This document shows positions 1-6,863 of a stretch of DNA of 9,010 bases, in pieces. A program made the translations under genes and the position numbers. Under the pieces are notes generated by a model, which was given only the letters and a program-made list of their open reading frames with translations, was not told the origin of the DNA and did no database searches. Origin of the DNA: an uncultured Clostridia bacterium (GTDB taxonomy: Bacteria; Bacillota; Clostridia; Oscillospirales; Acutalibacteraceae); the NCBI GenBank assembly GCA_946409885.1, contig CAMJYF010000043.1:1-9010 (forward strand). The letters run 5' to 3'. Position 1 is the stretch's first letter; every line of letters starts with the position of its first letter.

Positions 1-49
1 TCCAAAAATCGGAATCGCGTTGCGGGCGGCTGTGGGCAGCCGCGCTACC

Positions 50-77
50 ATTATATGCCTGCGGCGCGCCGTCCCAA
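50..77 (-). promoter_or_regulatory. Possible leftward sigma-A-type promoter
   Basis: Read on the minus strand, TTGGGA (72-77) is followed after 16 bases by a perfect TATAAT (50-55). It would fire leftward out of the window, through a short GC-rich hairpin with arms at 26-32 and 37-43. No start codon or gene is visible in the remaining bases to the left, so the target is unknown. The -35 is poor and the call rests mainly on the -10. Confidence 0.3.
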
Positions 78-130
78 CAACTCGCCAAATCCCTATTTGC
101 CGAAGTGGGAAAGTGGAGCGACTTCCGACT

Positions 131-153
131 GCAACGGCGCAAAGCGCCGTTGC
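131..153 (-). terminator. Perfect 10-bp hairpin at the end of the exonuclease gene
   Basis: GCAACGGCGC (131-140) and GCGCCGTTGC (144-153) are perfect inverted repeats separated by three bases. On the minus strand the hairpin begins at the last base of the stop codon (TAG, 153-155) of the exonuclease-AlkD gene, the place expected for a transcript-end structure. No U-rich tract follows it on that strand, so it is not a classical intrinsic terminator. It may instead stabilise the 3' end or be a weak terminator. Confidence 0.45.
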
Positions 154-1415
154 TACACCAGCAGCTCTTTCAGCCGCAGCTTGCGGTTTTTGGGGATGGC
201 CTGGTTATCCAGGCATTTCCGGATGGCCCTGTTGTGCACTTCCGTATCCAGCAGGTGCTTTTCAAAATAGGGCAGCGCGTCCTCATACTGCTTTTCCAGC
301 GCGGCTGCGTAAAAGGCCGGCAGGGCGGTTTTGATATCCGGCGTAACGTCGGTGATGGAATACACCATATCCAGCACCTGTGGGGTAAAGCCCTCGTCCA
401 TGAAATTGCGCGTCAGCATATTGACGGCAAAGCGCACGGTGAAGGACCGGTAAGAGATCAGCCACAGGCCGATCTCCTTCAGCAGCTCCCGCGAGTGGCG
501 CGAGAACGCCTTGGGGGCAAGGATATCGCAGGTCTCCGCGCTGTCGATATAGGGCAAAAATTCCTCCGTCAGCTCCAGCGCGGAGGTGTACTTCCGCTTG
601 GTGTTGATGAGAAACGCGTGCAGGTCGTTTTCCTCCGCGTAGCGGTGGGGGAGCAGGCGCAGGAACTCGGTCATTTTGGCCGTGCCGGTCAGCGACTGGG
701 CGTACTGCTTCACTTCCCCGCGGGGGATCCCCAGCACGTCCTCCGGGGAAACTGTGCCGAAGCAGGAAACGCGCGGCTCCCGCCGGCGGCCGCCCAGTTC
801 CGTCAGCGCGGCGCGGATCTCCTTTTCCACCTGAATGGGGAAGGGCTTTTTGGGCACGTGGGCCATTTTGGCCTTGACGGTATCGTAGATCTTGATATGC
901 TCCGCCGGGTCCATGCCGTTTTGCAGATAGTTCAGCAGCAGCATCGCCGAGCCGTCGGCGTCGCTGCCCGCATTGTGGTGATTCAGTTCTATATGAAGCG
1001 CCTCGCACATGGTGTCAAGGCGGTGATTTTCCAGATCCGGATAGCAGACGTTGCCCATCATCAGCGTGCACAGGCATTTTACCGTGGGGGTCCACTCAAT
1101 GCCGTAGGAGCTCAGGCAGTTGGACAGCACATACAGGTCGCCCTGCACGCTGTGCGCCACCAGGATTTCGTCGGTCAGCAGGTCTTTGATGTCGTCCCAG
1201 ATCTCCGGGAAGGTGGGCTTGTCCGCCACCAGCGCCGCGTTGATGCCGGTCAGCTCCGCCGCGTAGGGGTCAAAGCGGCATTCGGGATTCACAAGGGAGT
1301 AGTACCGCCTGACGATGGCGCCGCCTTCGATCACGGAAATGCCGATGGCGCTGATCCTGTCGCCGAACCGGTTGGGCATTTCCAGATCAAACGCTACATA
1401 TCTCTCCGTAAACAC
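153..1415 (-). CDS. DnaQ-like 3'-5' exonuclease fused to AlkD-like DNA alkylation repair domain
   Basis: The N-terminal ~170 residues form a DEDDh exonuclease, numbered here from the GTG start. Exo I is FDLE (D10, E12), Exo II is HSVQGD (D93) and Exo III is HNAGSD (H147, D152), so all catalytic residues are present. After a charged linker, residues ~221-420 match the small clostridial AlkD-type (COG4912) HEAT-repeat family, with PHRYAEENDLHAF, a TCD motif (D297) and TVRF (R328). Known AlkD enzymes excise alkylated bases with a Trp/Asp/Arg cluster; here the Trp position, four before the Asp, is alanine (A293). A role in DNA repair or nucleic-acid trimming is inferred. START: the frame opens further, to a TTG at 1478, but that TTG is the -35 box of a good promoter. 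GTG at 1413-1415 lies only one base after AGGAGG (1417-1422), unusually close, yet no other usual start codon preserves Exo I. Length from GTG is 420 aa. Domain calls are firm; the exact start is less sure. Confidence 0.85.
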   Translation of the reverse strand: MFTERYVAFDLEMPNRFGDRISAIGISVIEGGAIVRRYYSLVNPECRFDPYAAELTGINAALVADKPTFPEIWDDIKDLLTDEILVAHSVQGDLYVLSNCLSSYGIEWTPTVKCLCTLMMGNVCYPDLENHRLDTMCEALHIELNHHNAGSDADGSAMLLLNYLQNGMDPAEHIKIYDTVKAKMAHVPKKPFPIQVEKEIRAALTELGGRRREPRVSCFGTVSPEDVLGIPRGEVKQYAQSLTGTAKMTEFLRLLPHRYAEENDLHAFLINTKRKYTSALELTEEFLPYIDSAETCDILAPKAFSRHSRELLKEIGLWLISYRSFTVRFAVNMLTRNFMDEGFTPQVLDMVYSITDVTPDIKTALPAFYAAALEKQYEDALPYFEKHLLDTEVHNRAIRKCLDNQAIPKNRKLRLKELLV

Positions 1416-1449
1416 CCCTCCTGTCTGTTTTTCAATTTCAGTATTATAT

Positions 1450-1478
1450 AGTTTACAGTATTTTGCGAAGGATGTCAA
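1450..1478 (-). promoter_or_regulatory. Promoter of the exonuclease-AlkD gene
   Basis: On the minus strand a perfect TTGACA (1473-1478) is followed after 17 bases by TAAACT (1450-1455), with an AT-rich stretch beyond. Transcription would start near 1443, about 28 bases before the GTG start at 1415, with AGGAGG (1417-1422) in between. This arrangement argues that the longer reading frame back to 1478 is not translated. Confidence 0.6.
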
Positions 1479-1625
1479 CTTTCCGCGGAATTTTTACAAA
1501 AATATCCTGGGGGAATCTAAGGGCCTTCCGGCAGACGCCCGCTTCCTTTGCACCCTTTTTCAGATAGCCTCCGTCGAAAAAGAGGTGCGGCGGCGTTCGG
1601 CCCGGCGCCGCCATGCAATTTACAC

Positions 1626-1654
1626 TTGCCTTTTCAACAAATTCATGTTATGAT
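1626..1654 (+). promoter_or_regulatory. Promoter of the GPH transporter-TraX operon
   Basis: TTGCCT (1626-1631), a 17-base spacer and TATGAT (1649-1654) give a reasonable sigma-A promoter 27 bases upstream of the transporter start. Transcription would begin near 1661, leaving a short leader that carries the AGGGGG ribosome site at 1669-1674. The rest of the divergent region (about 1479-1625) contains a 7-bp GC hairpin (arms 1589-1595 and 1606-1612, loop of 10). It has no U-tract on the plus strand and its role is unknown. Confidence 0.6.
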
Positions 1655-1680
1655 TCTGACAAAGAGACAGGGGGATGGAT

Positions 1681-3111
1681 ATGAGCAAGGCAAAGCGCTT
1701 TATTGATAAGATCTGGTACGGCACCGGGGCCATCGGGCTGGACCTGAGCTACGGCATGTTTTACAGCTTTTTGAACAAGTATCTGACGGACGTGCTGAAG
1801 CTGAAGGCCAACTTCCTGCTGATTTTGACGCCCATCGCCCGCATCTGGGACGGGATCAACGACCCCATGATGGGCACCATTGTGGATAACACCCACACCC
1901 GAATGGGCAAGTACCGCCCGTGGATTTTGCGGGGGGCGCTGATGAACGCCGTGGTGCTGGCGCTGCTGTTCAACAACCCGGGCATTCCGGCAAGCGGGCC
2001 GTGGATCTACGTGTATATCGCGGTGCTGTACATCGGCTGGGGCATGACCAACACGCTGGCGGATATCCCCTACTGGTCCATGGTGCCCTCCTTTACCACC
2101 GACCCCAAGGAGCGTTCGCTGATCGCCACCATTGCCCGGACCTTTTCCGGCCTGGGGCAGGGCATCATCACCATCGGCGCGCCGCTGGCCATGAAGTATA
2201 TCAGCGTGACGGAGGCGGTCAACGACAAGGGGGAGCTGGTAAAGGCGTGGGATACCCGCAGCTTTTCCGTCATTTCCCTGATCGCGGCGGCGGGGCTGAT
2301 TTTCTTCGCCTGCCTTTCCGTGTTCAAGACCAGGGAGACGGTGTTCACCGAGGCCAAAGAGAAATTCTCTTTTAAAAAGATCGTCAACATCGCCAAACAG
2401 AACGACCAGCTGCGGGTGTTCATGCTGTTCGCCATGATCTCCAACGCGGGCTTTTACATGATCTCCGGCGTGGGCGTGTATTTCTTTGACGTGTGCGTGG
2501 GCGACGCCAGCCGCCAGGGCTTGTTCAACACCTTCGGCGCGGCGGGCTCCATCCTGGGCCTGCTGGTCATTCCCATCGGCCTGAAGTTCACCACCCGCAG
2601 GCGCACCTATCAGTTTTCGCTGGGGCTGGCGGCCTTTGGCTTTATCGGCATGCTGCTGGGGGCGAAGGTCTTCGATTCCCTGCTGGTGCTGAACGTGTTC
2701 AACCTGCTGGCCCAGATCGGCACCGCGGCCATGTTCGTGTCACAGACCGTATTTCTGGCGGATATCGTGGACTACGGCGAGGTGAAGATGGGCTTCCGGG
2801 CGGAATCCGTCACCTTTTCCATGAAGGGCTTTTTGCAGAAGATGGCCTACACCCTGCAGACCGTGATCCTCTACGCCGGTATGCTCATCAGCGGCTACGA
2901 CGAATCCCTCCACGGGGCCAACAGCGCGGGCGTAAAGGCCTCCTTTGACCTGATGATGCTGGTCATCCCGGCGTTGTTCATGCTGCTGTCTCTTCTGATC
3001 TTCACCACCCGCTTCAAGCTGCACGGTAAATACATGGAGGATATCACCGCCAAGGTGAACGCCGCGCGGGAGCGCCGCCTGGCGGAAAGCGGCGGGGAGG
3101 CAGCCCAATGA
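1681..3111 (+). CDS. GPH-family (MelB-like) sugar:cation symporter
   Basis: A major facilitator superfamily protein of the glycoside-pentoside-hexuronide:cation symporter family, expected to import a glycoside or sugar acid with Na+ or H+ across the cell membrane. The strongest evidence is near residues 53-85: ARIWDGINDPMMG, then GKYRPW, typical of MelB helix II and the following loop. Its two aspartates (D57, D61) are spaced as the MelB cation-site pair. Further family marks are DIPYWSM, DIVDYGE and GFRAES before the last helices. About twelve hydrophobic segments are present, and the length (476 aa) is normal. There is no C-terminal IIA regulatory domain. The ATG at 1681 is preferred because AGGGGG (1669-1674) lies six bases before it; another in-frame ATG at 1675 touches the ribosome site. 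The end overlaps the TraX-family gene by four bases. The substrate cannot be read from the sequence, and no glycosidase is adjacent. Confidence 0.9.
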   Translation: MSKAKRFIDKIWYGTGAIGLDLSYGMFYSFLNKYLTDVLKLKANFLLILTPIARIWDGINDPMMGTIVDNTHTRMGKYRPWILRGALMNAVVLALLFNNPGIPASGPWIYVYIAVLYIGWGMTNTLADIPYWSMVPSFTTDPKERSLIATIARTFSGLGQGIITIGAPLAMKYISVTEAVNDKGELVKAWDTRSFSVISLIAAAGLIFFACLSVFKTRETVFTEAKEKFSFKKIVNIAKQNDQLRVFMLFAMISNAGFYMISGVGVYFFDVCVGDASRQGLFNTFGAAGSILGLLVIPIGLKFTTRRRTYQFSLGLAAFGFIGMLLGAKVFDSLLVLNVFNLLAQIGTAAMFVSQTVFLADIVDYGEVKMGFRAESVTFSMKGFLQKMAYTLQTVILYAGMLISGYDESLHGANSAGVKASFDLMMLVIPALFMLLSLLIFTTRFKLHGKYMEDITAKVNAARERRLAESGGEAAQ

Positions 3112-3929
3112 CGGAAACCATGGAAAAGACAAACGCTCCCGTCTACTACGCGGGGCGGGGCGGCTTTCGGGGGTTCACGGGCAACGGGCTGAAGCTGTTC
3201 GCCATGGCCGTGATGCTCATCGACCACCTGGCCTACGCGTGGCATATCGACGACGTGAGCCTGCCCGTCTACTCTGTCATGCGGCTCATCGGCCGGTTCG
3301 CCTTTCCTGTTTTTGCCTATATGATTGCCGTGGGGGCGCGGCACACCCACGATATCAGAAAGTATCTGCTGCGGCTGTTCGCCTTCGCGCTGGTTTCCGA
3401 GATCCCCTTTGACCTGGCCTTTAACATCACCGGGCCGGGCCTTCCGGTGGAAAGCTCCTACCAGAACGTGTTTTTCACGCTGTTTCTGGGGCTGCTGTCG
3501 CTGGCGGCGCTGCGGTGGTTCCAGGATCGGCTGGGGCGGTGGTATATGGTCCCCGCCGTGGCGGTGCAGCTGCTTTGTATGCTTGCCGCGGAGTTCCTGA
3601 ATACGGATTACGCCTCCGCGGGCGTGCTGAGTATCTTTCTGTTCTACGTGTTTGCGGATAAAAAGCAGGCGGTCCGCGCGCCGGGTTTCGCGCTGGCCAT
3701 TTTCGCGGCGGCGCTGGACCTGATGGCGATCCCCTACGCCCTGCCCGTCGGCGACTGGCGCGCGGTGGTCAACATGGCGGAGGTGCCCGCCCTGATGGCG
3801 CTGCCCCTGATTCTGCTGCACAACGGCCAGCGGGGCACAAAAATGAACAAGTGGGTGTTTTACGCCTTTTACCCAGGCCACCTGCTGATTTTGTTCCTGC
3901 TGCGGCTGGCCATCGGCAGGCTGGGATAA
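3108..3929 (+). CDS. TraX family integral membrane protein
   Basis: A 273-aa polytopic membrane protein of the TraX family, named after the F-plasmid protein needed for N-acetylation of pilin. Chromosomal members are common in Firmicutes and their substrates are mostly unknown. Family marks in order: LKLFAMAVMLIDH (28-40), GRFAFPVFAY (62-71), RKYLLRLFAFALVSEIPFDLAF (84-105, with E98 and D102), QNVFFTL (119-125), TDYASAGVL (166-174) and KWVFYAFYPGHLLIL (248-262). Roughly eight hydrophobic segments are visible, with no signal peptide. The start ATG overlaps the stop of the GPH transporter (ATGA, 3108-3111) and GGGAGG lies about eight bases upstream, so translation is probably coupled to the transporter. 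Acyl transfer to a surface glycan or sugar is a reasonable guess but is only inferred; nothing nearby is a pilin or conjugation gene. Confidence 0.85.
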   Translation: MTETMEKTNAPVYYAGRGGFRGFTGNGLKLFAMAVMLIDHLAYAWHIDDVSLPVYSVMRLIGRFAFPVFAYMIAVGARHTHDIRKYLLRLFAFALVSEIPFDLAFNITGPGLPVESSYQNVFFTLFLGLLSLAALRWFQDRLGRWYMVPAVAVQLLCMLAAEFLNTDYASAGVLSIFLFYVFADKKQAVRAPGFALAIFAAALDLMAIPYALPVGDWRAVVNMAEVPALMALPLILLHNGQRGTKMNKWVFYAFYPGHLLILFLLRLAIGRLG

Positions 3930-3962
3930 CAGACAATTGAACCCGCGTTCATCGGAGGGTTG

Positions 3963-3980
3963 ATGATTCTGAAGAAATGA
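3963..3980 (+). CDS. Possible five-residue leader peptide (MILKK)
   Basis: GGAGG (3954-3958) is followed four bases later by ATG ATT CTG AAG AAA TGA. It lies just upstream of the alternative hairpins before the MATE pump gene, the place where a ribosome on a leader peptide could influence RNA folding. A second ATG (3977) overlaps its stop and opens a 62-codon frame running into the MATE gene out of phase, but that one has no good ribosome site. Such a short frame can arise by chance, so this is tentative. Confidence 0.25.
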   Translation: MILKK

Positions 3981-3982
3981 TC

Positions 3983-4036
3983 GACCGGATAAGATGTCAG
4001 GCTGAGACGCCTGGGTCTTACCCGGTCTGTTTTGTT
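3983..4036 (+). promoter_or_regulatory. Structured leader of the MATE gene; candidate guanidine-IV (mepA-type) riboswitch or attenuator
   Basis: Two mutually exclusive RNA folds are visible. In the long fold, GACCGG (3983-3988) pairs with CCGGTC (4022-4027), TAAGA (3990-3994) with TCTTA (4016-4020) and CAGGC (3998-4002) with GCCTG (4009-4013), around a six-base loop and a small internal loop. In the short fold, CTGGGT (4011-4016) and ACCCGG (4020-4025) form a tight hairpin with a CTT loop, directly followed by the U-rich stretch TCTGTTTTGTT (4026-4036), as in an intrinsic terminator. The CTT loop is also complementary to AAG at 3991-3993. The MATE ribosome site starts at the next base. Guanidine-IV (mepA motif) riboswitches are known before MATE genes in Clostridia and control termination, and the placement and architecture fit. 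I have not matched a formal consensus. The element could instead be another attenuator, or simply the terminator of the upstream operon. Confidence 0.5.
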
Positions 4037-4047
4037 GGAGGAGAAAT

Positions 4048-5412
4048 ATGCGCAAAGAAAATGATTTTACCTGCGGCAGGATCCTGCTGCCCCTGCTGCG
4101 GTTTATGCTTCCCGTCTTTTTCGCCATGCTGCTGCAGGCGATGTACGGCGCGGTGGATCTGCTGATCGTGGGGCAGTTTGCCCTGTCGCTGGACGTATCC
4201 GCCGTCTCCACCGGGTCGCAGATGATGATGACCGTCACGGGGCTGGTGGTCAGCTTTGCCATGGGCGCCACCATCCTGCTGGGGCAGCGCATCGGCGAGG
4301 GCCGCGGCCGCGAAGGGGGGCAGGTGGTAGGCGGCAGCATCTGCCTGTTCGGCCTGATCGCGCTGGTGTTCACGGGGCTGCTTCCGGTGCTGGCGGGCCC
4401 CCTCAGCCGGGTGATGAACGCGCCGGAGGAGGCCTTTTCGGCCACCGTTTCCTATATCCGCATCTGCGGCTTCGGCTCGGTTTTTATCATCGCCTATAAC
4501 CTGATCGGCAGCATTTTCCGGGGCATCGGCGATTCCCGTACCCCGCTGATCACGGTGCTGATCGCCTGCGTGTGCAATATCGCCGGGGACCTGCTGCTGG
4601 TGGCCGTGCTGCATATGGGAACGGCGGGGGCGGCGCTGGCCACGGTGGCGGCGCAGGGCGTCAGCGTGGGGATCTCCCTTTTGCTGCTGCGCAAAAGGCA
4701 CCTGCCGTTTCAGTTCACCCGGGCGGATATCCGCTTCCACCGCGGGGTCATCCGGCGGGTGACAGGTCTGGGCCTGCCCATCGCCCTGCAGGATCTGCTG
4801 GTGGGCGTCTCCTTTCTGGTGCTGCTGGCCATCGTCAACAGGCTGGGGCTGACCCCCTCCGCCGGGGTTGGCGTGGCGGAACGGGTATGCGGGTTCATCA
4901 TGCTGATCCCCTCCGCCTTTATGCAGGCCATGGCGGCCTTTGTGGCGCAGAATATCGGCGCGGGCCGGTACGACCGGGCCAAACGGGCGCTGGGCTGCGC
5001 CATCGGCGTTTCCATGCTGCCGGCGGCGGCCATGTTCGTGCTGACGTTCTGGTGGGGGGATCTGCTGTCCGGCGTGTTTTCCAGGGATCCGGCGGTGATC
5101 GCCGCCAGCGCGGACTACCTGAAGGCCTACGCCATCGACTGCCTGCTGACCTGCTTCCTGTTCTGCTTTATCGGCTTTTTCAACGGCGTGGGCAGCACCG
5201 GATTCGTCATGGCCCAGGGGATCGCCGGCGCGTTCCTCGTCCGCGTGCCCGTGGCCTTTCTGATGAGCCGTGAAACGCCCGTCTCCATGTTCCACGTCGG
5301 CCTGGCCACCCCCTGTTCCACCGTGGTGCAGGTGCTGCTGTGCCTGGTCTGCCTTGCCGTGACGAACAAACGGTACGGGGCGGACGGCCGTCCGTCGGCA
5401 GCGGTCCGCTGA
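4048..5412 (+). CDS. MATE family multidrug efflux transporter
   Basis: A 454-aa cation-coupled multidrug and toxic compound extrusion pump with about twelve membrane segments arranged as two homologous halves. Family marks in the first half are VDLLIVGQF (36-44, acidic D37), GQRIGEGRG (79-87) and FRGIGDSRTPL (157-167), followed by CNIAGDLLLV and GTAGAALATVAAQ (191-203). The second half has ERVCGFIMLIPSAFMQAMAAFVAQNIGAGRYDRAKRA (278-314) and FNGVGSTGF (378-386). The length is normal and the frame intact. GGAGGAG (4037-4043) precedes the ATG at ideal spacing. The gene lies 118 bases after the TraX-family gene on the same strand, behind a riboswitch-like leader, so it probably has its own conditional control. 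The substrate cannot be read from sequence; if the leader senses guanidine, guanidine or guanidinium-like compounds are candidates, though this is inference. No convincing U-tailed terminator follows within 5413-5543, only GC-rich hairpins such as GTCCGG/CCGGAC (5465-5490 region). Confidence 0.93.
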   Translation: MRKENDFTCGRILLPLLRFMLPVFFAMLLQAMYGAVDLLIVGQFALSLDVSAVSTGSQMMMTVTGLVVSFAMGATILLGQRIGEGRGREGGQVVGGSICLFGLIALVFTGLLPVLAGPLSRVMNAPEEAFSATVSYIRICGFGSVFIIAYNLIGSIFRGIGDSRTPLITVLIACVCNIAGDLLLVAVLHMGTAGAALATVAAQGVSVGISLLLLRKRHLPFQFTRADIRFHRGVIRRVTGLGLPIALQDLLVGVSFLVLLAIVNRLGLTPSAGVGVAERVCGFIMLIPSAFMQAMAAFVAQNIGAGRYDRAKRALGCAIGVSMLPAAAMFVLTFWWGDLLSGVFSRDPAVIAASADYLKAYAIDCLLTCFLFCFIGFFNGVGSTGFVMAQGIAGAFLVRVPVAFLMSRETPVSMFHVGLATPCSTVVQVLLCLVCLAVTNKRYGADGRPSAAVR

Positions 5413-5543
5413 CGCGCGGGCCGCCGTCAGAAACGCCGCTTTCTCTTTGTATGTCACAGGATCGTCCGGAGGATTTCCGGCGGCCGGACCTGCCGAAACG
5501 GGAAGGGGGCAGGCGATGGGGCGCGGCGCGAAAAACCGCAAGG

Positions 5544-5572
5544 TTGATTTCCCCGCGGAGGTGTGGTACAAT
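5544..5572 (+). promoter_or_regulatory. Extended -10 promoter of the L-serine dehydratase gene
   Basis: TTGATT (5544-5549), a 17-base spacer and TACAAT (5567-5572), with TG one base before the -10 (TGGTACAAT), make a good sigma-A promoter of extended -10 type. Transcription would start near 5579, about 60 bases before the gene start. It implies that the dehydratase is transcribed independently of the MATE gene upstream. Confidence 0.65.
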
Positions 5573-5638
5573 AGCGGGGAACCGTTGCCGCGGCGGTCGC
5601 CATTGCCCCGGCAAAAAAAAGAAGACGGAGCGTTTACC

Positions 5639-6844
5639 ATGCAGTCCATCCGGGAAATATTCAAAATCGGCCGCGGGCCCTCCTCCTCCCACACCATGGG
5701 GCCGGAGCGGGCCTGCGCGTCCATGAAAAACCAGTACAAAACCGCCACCGCGTTTGAGGTGACGCTGTACGGCTCGCTGGCCAAAACAGGGGAGGGGCAC
5801 CGGACCGACTACGCCATCCGGCAGACCTTCGGCGAGATTCCCTGCCACATTGTCAAAAACACCCAAAAGACCGACCTGCCCCATCCCAATACCCTGGAGA
5901 TCGTGGCCCTGCAAAATGGCCATGAGCTGGCGCGGCAGACCTTTTTAAGCGTGGGCGGCGGCGATATCCGTCTGGCGGGGGAGGAGCGCGCCGTCGGCAA
6001 GGCGGAGGTGTACCCCGAATCCTCCTTTACCGCCATCCGCGCCCTGTGCGAGGAGGGGGGCGTCCCTCTGGCCGCCTACGTCTACCGGAACGAGGACGGC
6101 GGCCTGCGCCGCTACCTGAACGAGGTGTGGGAGCAGATGAAGGCCACCGTGCGCAAGGGCCTGCATACCGAGGGCGTGCTGCCCGGCGGGCTGAACGTGA
6201 AGCGCCGCGCCATGGAGCTGCGCCAGACCGGCCGGCGGGAGCACAACCTGATCAAAAAAGAAAACTTTCTTATCTCCGCCTACGCCTACGCCGCCTGCGA
6301 GGAAAACGCGGCGGGGGAGCGCATGGTCACCGCCCCCACCTGCGGCGCCAGCGGCGTGGTGCCCGCCGTGCTGTACTACGAAAAAGAGATGTTCGGCTAC
6401 GACCGGGATGAGCTGGTGGACGCGCTAGCCGTGGCGGGGCTGATCGGTCAGCTCATCAAAACCAACGCCTCCGTTTCGGGGGCGGAGGCGGGCTGCCAGG
6501 CGGAGGTGGGTTCCGCCTGCGCCATGGCGGCGGGGGCGCTGGCCGCCCTGCACGGCAGAAGCATCGCGGAGACAGAGGCCGCGGCGGAAATGGCCATGGA
6601 GCACTGCCTGGGCATGACCTGCGACCCCGTGGGCGGGCTGGTGCAGATCCCCTGCATCGAGCGCAACGCCGTGGCCGCCATGAAGGCCTATAACGCCGCC
6701 TCCCTGGCGGAGGTGGTCTATGACAACCGGAAGATTTCCTTTGACATGGTGGTGCGCACCATGTACGAAACGGGGCGGGATCTCTCCTCCCGCTACCGCG
6801 AAACCGCCGACGGCGGCCTTGCCAAGCTGTACGCGGAGCAGTGA
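5639..6844 (+). CDS. sdaA: L-serine dehydratase, single-chain, iron-sulfur type
   Basis: Deaminates L-serine to pyruvate and ammonia in the cytoplasm with a [4Fe-4S] cluster, a common way for anaerobes to ferment serine. The 401-aa chain joins the beta domain, opening with GRGPSSSHTMGPE (11-23), to the alpha domain, which has TAPTCGASGV (231-240), TNASVSGAEAGCQAEVG (275-291), EHCLGMTCDPVGG (321-333) and IPCIERNA (337-344). Cluster cysteines are C286, C328 and C339, with gaps of 42 and 11 that, as I recall, equal those of the Legionella enzyme. The C-terminal tail cysteine of type 2 enzymes is absent (the chain ends GGLAKLYAEQ), which I believe is usual in this clostridial branch. ATG at 5639 is chosen because GGAG (5627-5630) lies eight bases upstream and the conserved N-terminus begins there; the frame open further upstream crosses the promoter. 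A strong terminator follows. A cystathionine- or tryptophan-type PLP enzyme is excluded by the motifs. Confidence 0.95.
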   Translation: MQSIREIFKIGRGPSSSHTMGPERACASMKNQYKTATAFEVTLYGSLAKTGEGHRTDYAIRQTFGEIPCHIVKNTQKTDLPHPNTLEIVALQNGHELARQTFLSVGGGDIRLAGEERAVGKAEVYPESSFTAIRALCEEGGVPLAAYVYRNEDGGLRRYLNEVWEQMKATVRKGLHTEGVLPGGLNVKRRAMELRQTGRREHNLIKKENFLISAYAYAACEENAAGERMVTAPTCGASGVVPAVLYYEKEMFGYDRDELVDALAVAGLIGQLIKTNASVSGAEAGCQAEVGSACAMAAGALAALHGRSIAETEAAAEMAMEHCLGMTCDPVGGLVQIPCIERNAVAAMKAYNAASLAEVVYDNRKISFDMVVRTMYETGRDLSSRYRETADGGLAKLYAEQ

Positions 6845-6863
6845 TTTCCGGATCGGCTGAATC

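Noticed and set aside
105..1451. Long plus-strand frame of 448 codons opposite the exonuclease-AlkD gene
   Set aside because: It is the antisense shadow of a gene with clear DEDDh and AlkD motifs, shows low-complexity composition, and has no plausible ribosome site or family resemblance.
1589..1612. GC hairpin in the divergent region as a terminator
   Set aside because: No U-tract follows on the plus strand, and no gene on either strand ends there.
3983..4027. TPP or guanidine-III riboswitch
   Set aside because: Short resemblances (CTGAGA; TACCCGGTC) occur, but the order of conserved blocks and the partner segments of those classes are absent.
3977..4165. 62-codon frame starting in the MATE leader
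   Set aside because: Weak ribosome site, and it runs through RNA structure and then out of phase into the MATE gene; considered only as part of a possible leader mechanism.
5447..5638. 64-codon N-terminal extension of the serine dehydratase
   Set aside because: It spans the extended -10 promoter at 5544-5572, and the conserved N-terminus with a proper ribosome site begins at 5639.
4018..5784. Minus-strand frame of 588 codons across the MATE gene
   Set aside because: It is rich in Gln, His and Arg typical of antisense GC-rich frames and lies opposite a clear MATE transporter.
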